A DNA stretch of 20,986 nt from contig CAMLRJ010000011.1 of NCBI GenBank assembly GCA_946482345.1, positions 1-20,986 of the forward strand. Reading direction: 5' to 3'. The DNA comes from an uncultured Cellvibrio sp. GTDB taxonomy: Bacteria; Pseudomonadota; Gammaproteobacteria; Pseudomonadales; Cellvibrionaceae. The notes under the pieces were generated by a model, which was given only the letters and a program-made list of their open reading frames with translations, did no database searches and was not told where the DNA came from. Within the stretch, counting starts at the first letter, position 1. Each line of letters begins with the position of its first letter. The position numbers were made by a program, and so were the translations under genes. Shown here piece by piece: positions 15,522 to 19,796 of the stretch.

Positions 15522-15707
15522 CTAAATCGCACACCTGCAATCTTTACATGTTTCATTTAATATTCCTTGTGTGCACTCATTATTCCTTTCCCCAGCGGCT
15601 TTAATGTAATCTATTAACTGCTCAATCCTATCAGCGGCTTGAGCGCTTTTTCTATATGAGCCGCTGCTATTTTCTCTAAGCCATTTGCATAAATCCTTAT
15701 CTTTCAT
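15522..15707 (-). CDS. Small Cys-containing hypothetical protein, 61 aa
   Basis: ATG 15707 is selected because AGGTGA lies four to five bases upstream; an in-frame ATG 18 bases earlier lacks such a site. The product starts MKDKDLCKWLRENSSGSYRK, has a helix (SAQAADRIEQLIDYIKAAGE) and ends in CTQGILNETCKDCRCAI, with four closely spaced cysteines that could bind a metal. The first ten residues closely resemble those of the Xre-type protein at 19496-19699 (MKDRDFCKRL). It lies just downstream of the tRNA-Gly gene. Function unknown. Confidence 0.65.
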   Translation of the reverse strand: MKDKDLCKWLRENSSGSYRKSAQAADRIEQLIDYIKAAGERNNECTQGILNETCKDCRCAI

Positions 15708-15753
15708 ATATTCACCTACATGCAAGCATTGCCAATCGGCAGGCTGTGGAAAT

Positions 15754-15829
15754 TGGAGCGACGAGTGCGACTCGAACGCACAATAACCGCTTGGAAGGCG
15801 GTAGTTTTACCAAATTAAACTATTATCGC
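15754..15829 (-). tRNA. tRNA-Gly (UCC), CCA encoded
   Basis: Minus-strand cloverleaf. The acceptor GCGATAA pairs with TCGTCGC with one A-C mismatch and one wobble. The D-arm is GTTT/AAAC. The anticodon stem ACCGC/GCGGT has loop CTTCCAA, giving anticodon UCC. The T-arm is GTGCG/CGCAC around TTCGAGT. The 3' CCA is encoded. Of the four candidates in the cluster, this and tRNA-Pro look functional. Confidence 0.85.
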
Positions 15830-15835
15830 TTGGTT

Positions 15836-15853
15836 GCCGGCCTTTCATCCGGC
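15836..15853 (-). promoter_or_regulatory. GAAA-capped hairpin seven bases upstream of tRNA-Gly
   Basis: GCCGG and CCGGC arms enclose a centre whose minus-strand sequence is ATGAAAGG, which can form a U-G closed GAAA tetraloop. It lies directly 5' of the tRNA, and a sister hairpin lies in the equivalent place before the tRNA-like gene at 16095. A processing or folding signal is possible. Confidence 0.4.
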
Positions 15854-15855
15854 TG

Positions 15856-16026
15856 TCATGGTAATTCGATCAAACTACGCGGCGCGCTATCCGGATCACC
15901 GCCGTTTTGTTTCACCGCACAGCCCATGCGCTCTGCTCTTTCGCCATCCTGGCTAAATCTTTGAACTGGATGCTTGTGGCTGGTTACGTTTATCCAGCAC
16001 AGACCTTCACTGTCGTATCGTAATGT
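15856..16026 (-). pseudogene. Open frame without a start codon, possible gene remnant between tRNA genes
   Basis: From the in-frame stops at 16027-16032 the frame is open to TGA 15856. It reads LRYDSEGLCWINVTSHKHPV then QRFSQDGERAERMGCAVKQN and ends SAPRSLIELP. The text is strikingly protein-like, with a charged central helix, but no ATG, GTG or TTG exists before the internal ATG 34 codons in. It overlaps the end of the small GTG-initiated frame at 15990-16127 in the -1 frame, with no slippery sequence at the junction. A frameshifted small gene is the simplest reading; coding by chance cannot be excluded. Confidence 0.3.
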
Positions 16027-16127
16027 CTATCACAAACACCCAGATCAAATCCGACTCCATACATCACCGGGAATCGGTACGGCTTGAATTGGCTGGCTGC
16101 GCAGGGAGTCGAACCCCATTTGTTCAC
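15990..16127 (-). CDS. Possible small protein overlapping the tRNA-like gene, 45 aa
   Basis: A GTG at 16127 opens a frame that reads VNKWGSTPCAASQFKPYRFP then VMYGVGFDLGVCDRHYDTTV and KVCAG. The first eleven residues are encoded by the 3' half of the tRNA-like gene at 16095-16184. The rest is protein-like, with three spaced cysteines. The internal ATG at residue 22 could be the real start, but neither site has a good ribosome-binding sequence. Real small gene, remnant or chance; low confidence. Confidence 0.25.
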   Translation of the reverse strand: MNKWGSTPCAASQFKPYRFPVMYGVGFDLGVCDRHYDTTVKVCAG

Positions 16128-16184
16128 CTATCACATCCAATTCATTGAGATCTTAAGCTCTCAATGGTCAGAGCTACCGCAGCC
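16095..16184 (-). tRNA. tRNA-like gene with long variable region, possibly defective Leu (UAA)
   Basis: The acceptor GGCTGCG/CGCAGCC is a perfect 7 bp. The T-arm TGGGG/CCCTG around the canonical loop TTCGACT joins it correctly. The 90-base length fits a type II (Leu/Ser) tRNA. The middle is abnormal. The best local helix is TTGAGA/TCTCAA around an eight-base loop GCTTAAGA that contains UAA flanked as in tRNA-Leu, but this leaves only about 13 bases for a D-arm, with at most a three-base stem. An alternative fold makes a 6 bp D-stem (AGCTCT/AGAGCT) and then lacks a proper anticodon stem. No CCA is encoded. It could be a pseudo-tRNA or a tRNA mimic. Confidence 0.4.
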
Positions 16185-16257
16185 ATAAAGTTTCCAGCCT
16201 TTCAGCTGGACTGCCAGTGACTAAATCACCGGTTTTCGGCTCCGCGCTACTGCGCAT
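16174..16257 (-). CDS. Possible 27-residue peptide gene between tRNAs
   Basis: ATG 16257 opens a frame reading MRSSAEPKTGDLVTGSPAER then LETLWLR, ending at a TAG inside the tRNA-like gene. The GAAA hairpin at 16193-16210 lies within it. The composition is protein-like and a weak AGGCG precedes the ATG. Possible leader peptide or chance reading frame; low confidence. Confidence 0.25.
   Translation of the reverse strand: MRSSAEPKTGDLVTGSPAERLETLWLR
16193..16210 (-). promoter_or_regulatory. GAAA-capped hairpin upstream of the tRNA-like gene
   Basis: On the minus strand TCCAGC and GCTGGA arms pair for six bases around TGAAAG, which adds a U-G pair and a GAAA tetraloop. It ends eight bases before the 5' end of the tRNA-like gene. 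Same architecture as the hairpin before tRNA-Gly. Confidence 0.45.
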
Positions 16258-16279
16258 CTACGCCTACTGTTCTTGAATT

Positions 16280-16356
16280 TGGTCAGAGCGGCAGGACTCG
16301 AACCTGCAACCCCCGCCATCCAAGGGCGGCCGTCTACCGATTGACATTACGCTCTG
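16280..16356 (-). tRNA. tRNA-Pro (UGG), CCA encoded
   Basis: The acceptor CAGAGCG/CGCTCTG is a perfect 7 bp. The anticodon stem CCGCC/GGCGG has loop CTTGGAT, giving anticodon UGG. The T-arm is GCAGG/CCTGC around TTCGAGT, and the 3' CCA is encoded. The D-stem TGTC/GACG is set back one base from its usual place, a mild irregularity. It starts 11 bases downstream of the next tRNA gene, so the two are probably processed from one transcript. Confidence 0.85.
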
Positions 16357-16367
16357 AGTTTAATCTA

Positions 16368-16437
16368 TCGCCTGACCGGACTTGAACCGGCGACCTCTGT
16401 TGTTTATACAGTGCTCTACCAGCTGAGCTACAGGCGA
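16368..16437 (-). tRNA. tRNA with shortened anticodon arm, identity unclear
   Basis: The acceptor TCGCCTG/CAGGCGA is a perfect 7 bp. The D-arm is a canonical GCTC AGCTGGTA GAGC, and the T-arm is GCCGG/CCGGT around TTCAAGT. Between the D-stem and the variable loop there are two bases fewer than normal. Only a 4 bp anticodon stem (CTGT/ACAG) can form, with loop ATAAACA. Reading the U before the triplet gives AAA, an anticodon that is almost never used. No CCA is encoded. The gene has either lost function through a small deletion or makes an unusual tRNA. Confidence 0.6.
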
Positions 16438-16457
16438 TATATTGTCAGCTTCGCACA

Positions 16458-16727
16458 TCAGCCGCTGGCTAGCTTAAGGCATTTCTGCCGGGTGAATCCT
16501 AATTTCAAGTTAGTCCTGATTTCGGATTCTGTCGACTTTAGACTGCAACCGTCGACTAGCTGATGTGATGCCTCTGGCTGTTGAGGCTTGCTCCACCACA
16601 AAGCGGTTGTCAGGTGATATGTATAGGCCACGTAAAAATCGCCTACCACTTCCCCGCAGATCGCCACTCTGCATATCACATCATGAAAGGCTCTCAAGCA
16701 GGCCGGATAAAACACCGCACTACCCAC
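16458..16727 (-). CDS. Hypothetical protein before the tRNA cluster, 89 aa
   Basis: GTG 16727 lies four bases after the stop of the upstream gene, so coupling is likely; there is no separate ribosome site. The protein reads MGSAVFYPACLRAFHDVICR then VAICGEVVGDFYVAYTYHLT, TALWWSKPQQPEASHQLVDG and ends FTRQKCLKLASG. The ALWWSKPQQP box reminds me of short prophage proteins in enterobacteria, but I cannot name the family. The DNA also contains inverted repeats (CACATCAGC near 16456 with GCTGATGTG near 16560; TGAAAGGCTCT at 16684), so the conserved element may be an RNA rather than this peptide. Confidence 0.4.
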   Translation of the reverse strand: MGSAVFYPACLRAFHDVICRVAICGEVVGDFYVAYTYHLTTALWWSKPQQPEASHQLVDGCSLKSTESEIRTNLKLGFTRQKCLKLASG

Positions 16728-16768
16728 AAACTTAATTGTGGTGGTTTTTCAATCTCAAGAGCCTTTCA
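16684..16768 (-). repeat. Nested inverted repeats, possible structured RNA
   Basis: An 11 bp perfect pair, TGAAAGGCTCT (16684-16694) with AGAGCCTTTCA (16758-16768), encloses a 6 bp hairpin CCACAA/TTGTGG (16724-16729/16736-16741, loop ACTTAA). The inner hairpin spans the junction between the two small genes at 16732 and 16727. A further hairpin, GCCCA/TGGGC (16773-16777/16788-16792), lies beside it. The structure could hide the GTG start of the downstream gene. The core TGAAAGGC recurs in the hairpins before two tRNA genes. Confidence 0.45.
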
Positions 16769-16971
16769 GGATGCCCACTCGTTAGAATGGGCGATAGCTT
16801 TATCAGTCCAGCCATTTTCTCCATACACACCCCAGTAATGTGCGGTTGATCAGGCTTATCTTGGCTTTTTAGATTGTCCAGATTAATCTCTGGCGGACTG
16901 AAATATTCAACTTTTTCAACCTTAACATGATGGAAAAGCCATCCCCAGCATGTCCAGATAACAAATATCAA
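16732..16971 (-). CDS. Small membrane-anchored hypothetical protein, 79 aa, TTG start
   Basis: The TTG at 16971 is preceded by AAGGAG at ideal spacing, a strong signal that compensates for the rare start codon. Residues 1-15 (MIFVIWTCWGWLFHH) are hydrophobic and Trp-rich, suitable as a membrane anchor, though short. The remainder is soluble and polar (VEKVEYFSPPEINLDNLKSQ). No known family. It lies between a small acidic gene and the ALWWSKPQQP protein, upstream of the tRNA cluster. The clear ribosome site makes it likely to be real. Confidence 0.6.
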   Translation of the reverse strand: MIFVIWTCWGWLFHHVKVEKVEYFSPPEINLDNLKSQDKPDQPHITGVCMEKMAGLIKLSPILTSGHPERLLRLKNHHN

Positions 16972-17014
16972 ACTATTTCTCCTTCCTCCCTATTACGCGA
17001 GAGAGGGTGCGAGG

Positions 17015-17131
17015 TTAAAACTCGCAGGCTTCTACCATTGATTCATGATTAGCCAAACTGTCAAGACGACCGTCTTCATCTTCGCGCTCGTCAACATAAA
17101 TCTCAACATCATCTTCATTGTAATACTTCAT
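17015..17131 (-). CDS. Small acidic hypothetical protein, 38 aa
   Basis: ATG 17131 is eight bases after GGAG. A second ATG six bases earlier (17137) is too close to that site. The product is MKYYNEDDVEIYVDEREDED then GRLDSLANHESMVEACEF. It is strongly acidic, a property seen in DNA-mimic and other inhibitor proteins of phages, but length and motif give no specific hint. A perfect 6 bp hairpin (TGCGAG/CTCGCA, 17008-17013/17021-17026) overlaps its stop. It is the first gene after NinG, with about 75 bases of A/T-rich spacer between. Confidence 0.6.
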   Translation of the reverse strand: MKYYNEDDVEIYVDEREDEDGRLDSLANHESMVEACEF

Positions 17132-17211
17132 ATCCATCTCTCCAGTTCGCTATGCGTTATTGCATGTAGGTATAATCTCAAATCCTGGTATTAGTGTATA
17201 TTTAATCTTTT

Positions 17212-17847
17212 TTATACTGAATTAGGCTGTGATAGTTTTTTCAATAATCTGATTTCTTTGTTCCATTCCTTGCGCATAGCCTCTAGTTGTTCGCATGTCC
17301 ACTTAACTACCTGAGTATTAGTCTCGCAGTAATCAATAATCTTCTGCGCCTCTTCCTCGCCAAACCTGTTCTTTAGTCCCTGTATGTAGCCGTGGGTAGT
17401 CTTTGTGCCATAAATATCGCCACTTAATGAGCTATTGCAGCTCTTGTTATGCTGCAAGTAACAGTTCTTTGGATCGTATCGTAGATTTCCTTGCGAGCCT
17501 ACAGTCTTGAAATGACCATTAGCCCATATATCTCCGCCCTTTGGTTTTCCACAGCTTATGCAAATAGGCTCAAGCCCTCTATCCGCAAACCACTTTAACT
17601 CCTGAAGCCTGCGAAGCTTGTTAAATACGATCTTACATTGTGCATGCTGCCACGAAAGATCTTTTTTCCTGAAATCCTTTTTCATCTTTTTTGTCTGTCT
17701 ATCGTAATCCTTCGCACGAACGCCCTTGGCGTAATCCAATACACACCCAGGGTTAAGGCAGCACTTTGTTATTTTCAGTCCTATACGCTTAGGGGTGAAC
17801 TCTTCACGACATACTGGGCATGGCCTGGAACGAGGGGTGCGATTCAT
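17212..17847 (-). CDS. ninG: NinG/Rap-like recombination nuclease, 211 aa
   Basis: Lambda NinG (Rap) is a structure-specific endonuclease that acts on recombination intermediates in the Red pathway. Shared features in order: an N-terminal zinc-binding region (CPVCREEF at 10-17, CC at 29-30, C35) and then a basic coiled stretch. CISCG at 96-100, GHFKT at 111-115, NLRYDP at 121-126, HNKSCN at 133-138 and LSG at 141-143 correspond to lambda CISCG, GHYRT, LRFNERN, QCVVCN and SGN. The C-terminal helix-rich region (EEAQKIIDYCETN) also matches. Length is close to lambda NinG (204). It overlaps the HslV-like gene by 4 nt and ends the overlapping gene chain. Confidence 0.92.
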   Translation of the reverse strand: MNRTPRSRPCPVCREEFTPKRIGLKITKCCLNPGCVLDYAKGVRAKDYDRQTKKMKKDFRKKDLSWQHAQCKIVFNKLRRLQELKWFADRGLEPICISCGKPKGGDIWANGHFKTVGSQGNLRYDPKNCYLQHNKSCNSSLSGDIYGTKTTHGYIQGLKNRFGEEEAQKIIDYCETNTQVVKWTCEQLEAMRKEWNKEIRLLKKLSQPNSV

Positions 17848-18296
17848 TTGCCAACCTTAACAAACTTTCCAGCTTTAGTATCAAAGCAGCGAATTATTCC
17901 ACCAGTTTTACAGTCTCTGCTCATTGCTATTTTAACAGCCTCAACAGCAGAAGCTCCAAAATCCATAGCGCCTATAGCGTAACACGATCCACTTCCTTGA
18001 CCATCCTTCCAATTTAACTTTTCCCTTTTGAATTTTTTGTCTTTCACGTAAATAGTCCATACGTCCTTAGTTGCCTTATTGAATCCCATTAGCCACACCT
18101 CAGGCTCATCATGAAACTCTCCTTTTGCTATAAATGTGTTTATGAATAAATCTACCTGATGAAGAGCGCCAGACCAAAATAATACCCAATCATCATTTTC
18201 ATAAAATTTCTCGCCAGTATCAGTCGATACATGATTATCGCTGCTTAATCTTGAGTCACAAGCTATATATCTTCCGTCATACGCAATAGTTGTCAT
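17844..18296 (-). CDS. Proteasome/HslV-like Ntn hydrolase of phage type, 150 aa
   Basis: The N-terminus MTTIAYDGRYIACDSRLSSD matches the start of proteasome beta and HslV subunits. Once Met is removed, a Thr becomes the nucleophile, and the (A/G)DSR segment corresponds to the conserved Asp. The C-terminal GSGSCYAIGAMDFGASAVEA then VKIAMSRDCKTGG is the family's GSG(G)xYAxGA motif and following helix, ending in the TGG/IRC strand. At 150 residues it is a little shorter than HslV (about 176). There is no HslU/ClpX-like partner nearby. Ntn hydrolases of this class occur in many phage genomes with unknown substrates. The start overlaps the previous gene's stop. Fold assignment is good; activity and substrate are unknown. 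Confidence 0.8.
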   Translation of the reverse strand: MTTIAYDGRYIACDSRLSSDNHVSTDTGEKFYENDDWVLFWSGALHQVDLFINTFIAKGEFHDEPEVWLMGFNKATKDVWTIYVKDKKFKREKLNWKDGQGSGSCYAIGAMDFGASAVEAVKIAMSRDCKTGGIIRCFDTKAGKFVKVGK

Positions 18297-18409
18297 AATT
18301 TTTTGCCTTTATTGAACTTCTCCATTATAACCTTCTTGCTTTTTCCTGATTCCATAAGAATCTTTCTGCATATCTTCTTAATCCTGATCTCCATCATAAT
18401 TTTACTCAT
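18293..18409 (-). CDS. Second SGKSKK-type small basic protein, 38 aa
   Basis: Begins at an ATGA overlap with the RMF-like gene and overlaps the next ATG. The product is MSKIMMEIRIKKICRKILME then SGKSKKVIMEKFNKGKKL. The second half matches the first half of the 42-residue protein at 14376-14504 (LKSGKSKKTIQQNI, KAGKK), but the QAVAIAYSKAG part is absent. It is probably a shortened relative. Basic and helical; may bind nucleic acid. Function unknown. Confidence 0.55.
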   Translation of the reverse strand: MSKIMMEIRIKKICRKILMESGKSKKVIMEKFNKGKKL

Positions 18410-18555
18410 ACATAACCCTTCATAATGTCAAAGTAACCTGCCGACCACCCGCAATACTCCAATAGATCAGACTTTGGGTATTGATTTATATCAGGAAGAC
18501 CTGCTTTGTGTGCTGCTACGCCTTTTAGGTATGCTTCTCTTTGTTTCTGGCTCAT
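18406..18555 (-). CDS. Second RMF/CrpP-like small protein, 49 aa
   Basis: Reads MSQKQREAYLKGVAAHKAGL then PDINQYPKSDLLEYCGWSAG and YFDIMKGYV. The spacing YxxGxxAxxAG, N(Q)YP and W(S)xG(W/Y)xD is the same as in the protein at 14498-14680 and fits the small ribosome modulation factor-like family. Its ATG overlaps the stop of the 15-residue frame before it (ATGA) and its stop overlaps the next gene. Similarity by eye only. Confidence 0.6.
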   Translation of the reverse strand: MSQKQREAYLKGVAAHKAGLPDINQYPKSDLLEYCGWSAGYFDIMKGYV

Positions 18556-18599
18556 AACATTAATCCATGGCTTACTTTGCACACTTCACAGATTTTCAT
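18552..18599 (-). CDS. Possible 15-residue CxxC peptide
   Basis: AAAGGA precedes ATG 18599, which encodes MKICEVCKVSHGLML and ends in an ATGA overlap with the RMF-like gene. The ribosome site and the overlap suggest translation, perhaps only to couple the next gene. A short CxxC metal-binding peptide is possible. Confidence 0.4.
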   Translation of the reverse strand: MKICEVCKVSHGLML

Positions 18600-18684
18600 T
18601 CTTTTTTCCTTTACTAATTTTATCACAATGCTGCTTTTTCGCTCTTATGTAACATTTGAAGCAAAAAATCCGCTCGCAGCGCAT
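18586..18684 (-). CDS. Possible small Cys-rich basic protein, 32 aa
   Basis: Starts within the lipoprotein gene in another frame and reads MRCERIFCFKCYIRAKKQHC then DKISKGKKNENL. Cysteines at 3, 8, 11 and 20 with basic residues between them resemble a tiny zinc ribbon. The ribosome site is weak (AAAGAAATTGACGT). It fits the overlapping style of its neighbours, but could be chance. Confidence 0.35.
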   Translation of the reverse strand: MRCERIFCFKCYIRAKKQHCDKISKGKKNENL

Positions 18685-18812
18685 ACGTCAATTTCTTTTT
18701 TTACCATATCAAGCTGATCAGCGGTGCATCTGAAATCATTTGCGGAATCCAAATTAGATTTATGTTCACACGATATAATAAAAAAACATAATAAAAATAT
18801 AATATATTTCAT
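18645..18812 (-). CDS. Small phage lipoprotein, 55 aa
   Basis: ATG 18812 overlaps the preceding stop (ATGA) with AGAGG upstream. Residues 1-14 (MKYIIFLLCFFIIS) form a signal peptide ending in a lipobox, IISC, so Cys15 should be lipidated and the mature 41-residue protein anchored in a membrane from the periplasmic side. The mature part is polar with two further cysteines (C29, C44). Phage lipoproteins of this size act in superinfection exclusion or, as Rz1, in lysis. No Rz overlaps it, so exclusion or another envelope role is more likely. That last step is inference. Confidence 0.65.
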   Translation of the reverse strand: MKYIIFLLCFFIISCEHKSNLDSANDFRCTADQLDMVKKEIDVCAASGFFASNVT

Positions 18813-19279
18813 TGCTGCGCCTCTCTGGTTAATTTTGCATGCTCGCCTTTTGACTCAAGAATCAGCCCGTCATTAGCAGCCGAAAGCTGAACCCAATTTA
18901 ACACCAAAAACATTTCGCCAGTTTTCCAATCTGCCGAGCTGGTGTAATCCTTTTTTTTCTTTCCGGTAGAGTAGTCGGTTATTTCGTGGATCATCCAGGA
19001 TGCCGACTCAGGATTATGCATCAGGTAAAGCTTTTTGACTGTGCGCTTCATTCCTGCCAGCTCTGCCTTTTCAACCTTTCGATAGTCCTTGTTAAGATTA
19101 TACCCGATCCACTGCGCACACCAAACATGGAATAGACTGTTTTGATCTATTGACCGATCAATTCCAATTCTCGGCTTTGCAAACGTCAGATACTTATGCT
19201 CATCAAACCAATTGCGAACCTGAGCTATATAGCCTTCAAGTGTTGGTTTGCTGTTTACTGTCCATGATTCTCCCATCAA
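18809..19279 (-). CDS. NinB-like recombination protein, 156 aa
   Basis: The conserved RSIDQNSLFHVW (about residues 44-55) equals the RSLDQNRKLW core of lambda NinB (Orf), a single-strand DNA-binding mediator of phage recombination. Downstream, LAGMKRTVKKLYL, a TSSADWKTGEMFLVL segment and a C-terminal LNWVQLSAANDGL match the general order of NinB (fold, T-rich loop, final helix with W and G). The family is diverse and many members are only called hypothetical. It occupies the place of NinB upstream of NinG. Start and end both overlap neighbours by 4 nt. Confidence 0.6.
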   Translation of the reverse strand: MMGESWTVNSKPTLEGYIAQVRNWFDEHKYLTFAKPRIGIDRSIDQNSLFHVWCAQWIGYNLNKDYRKVEKAELAGMKRTVKKLYLMHNPESASWMIHEITDYSTGKKKKDYTSSADWKTGEMFLVLNWVQLSAANDGLILESKGEHAKLTREAQQ

Positions 19280-19473
19280 AACATCTCCAGCTGAATTTCA
19301 GGTCTTTTTCTTCTTACACTAGACAAATGACGCTTGCGGCGCTTCCCCGCGCACTGAATCAAGAATCCGTGCCAGCTATTGATAAACGACCAGCCTAGCT
19401 TGTTCTTAATCGCATTTAGCCTGAAAGTTCTAGCCTGTGATATTTGAACTTTTGCCATGTGAAGATCGTTCAT
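19276..19473 (-). CDS. Small basic hypothetical protein, 65 aa
   Basis: GGCGGAT precedes the ATG. The product reads MNDLHMAKVQISQARTFRLN then KLGWSFINSWHGFLIQCAGK, RRKRHLSSVRRKRPEIQLEM and F. It is strongly basic in its second half. The terminal QLEMF looks like a short partner-binding tail of the clamp-binding type (Q-L-x-hydrophobic-F), but that is only a suggestion. The Met at residue 6 could also be the start. No family recognised. The stop overlaps the start of the NinB-like gene. Confidence 0.6.
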   Translation of the reverse strand: MNDLHMAKVQISQARTFRLNAIKNKLGWSFINSWHGFLIQCAGKRRKRHLSSVRRKRPEIQLEMF

Positions 19474-19495
19474 ATCATCCGCCCGATTTTAATTA

Positions 19496-19699
19496 TCAAA
19501 TACCGATCAATTCTGATGCGGTGCAATTCAAACCCTTGCATAGAGCCTTGATGTTTGCTAACCCTGGCGCCCTTGTGCCAGTCTCATAATGCGAGACAAC
19601 CATGGCTGGCAATTCAGCTGCACGCTCAAGCTGTGATTGGGTTAATCCGCGCTTAATGCGAATATCTACTAGCCTTTTGCAAAAATCACGATCTTTCAT
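19496..19699 (-). CDS. Xre/Cro-type helix-turn-helix regulator, 67 aa
   Basis: Consists of little more than one HTH_3 domain. Helix 1 is FCKRLVDIRIKRG, the recognition unit is LTQSQLERAAELPAMVVSHYE, then TGTRAPGLANIKALCKGLNC and a final TASELIGI. This is the Cro/C1 fold. The size suits a small phage repressor or a controller protein of a restriction-modification locus; it lies just downstream of the methyltransferase, separated by a 31-residue frame. The ATG follows AGGG. No operator could be identified with certainty. Confidence 0.88.
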   Translation of the reverse strand: MKDRDFCKRLVDIRIKRGLTQSQLERAAELPAMVVSHYETGTRAPGLANIKALCKGLNCTASELIGI

Positions 19700-19700
19700 T

Positions 19701-19796
19701 TCAATACCCTATGTAAAAAATCTGCCAATGGTTTAACCGAACGCCTAATTTATCAAATATTGCTAGTACTACTATTTCAGGGGGCAAGTGGTTCAT
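19701..19796 (-). CDS. Possible 31-residue protein after the methyltransferase
   Basis: The ATG overlaps the methyltransferase stop by one base (TAATG) and encodes MNHLPPEIVVLAIFDKLGVR then LNHWQIFYIGY. The NHLPPEIVVLAIFDK part could be an amphipathic helix. It ends one base before the HTH gene's flank. Termination-reinitiation would translate it. Small, without a known relative. Confidence 0.45.
   Translation of the reverse strand: MNHLPPEIVVLAIFDKLGVRLNHWQIFYIGY

Noticed and set aside
15990..16030. Programmed frameshift joining the small frame at 15990-16127 to the open frame ending at 15856
   Set aside because: The -1 relation is right, but no slippery heptamer exists in the overlap, so a remnant or chance is more likely.
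15755..16437. Spaced repeats in the tRNA region considered as a CRISPR array
   Set aside because: The repeated parts are the conserved T-arms of tRNA genes. Unit lengths and spacers are irregular, and no cas genes are present.
16581..16838. 85-codon plus-strand frame across the inverted repeats
   Set aside because: It has no ribosome site and is antisense to two better-supported minus-strand genes.
19496..19796. Methyltransferase plus Xre protein considered as a restriction-modification system with a controller gene
   Set aside because: No endonuclease candidate lies in the visible neighbourhood and no C-box was found. A solitary phage methyltransferase fits better.
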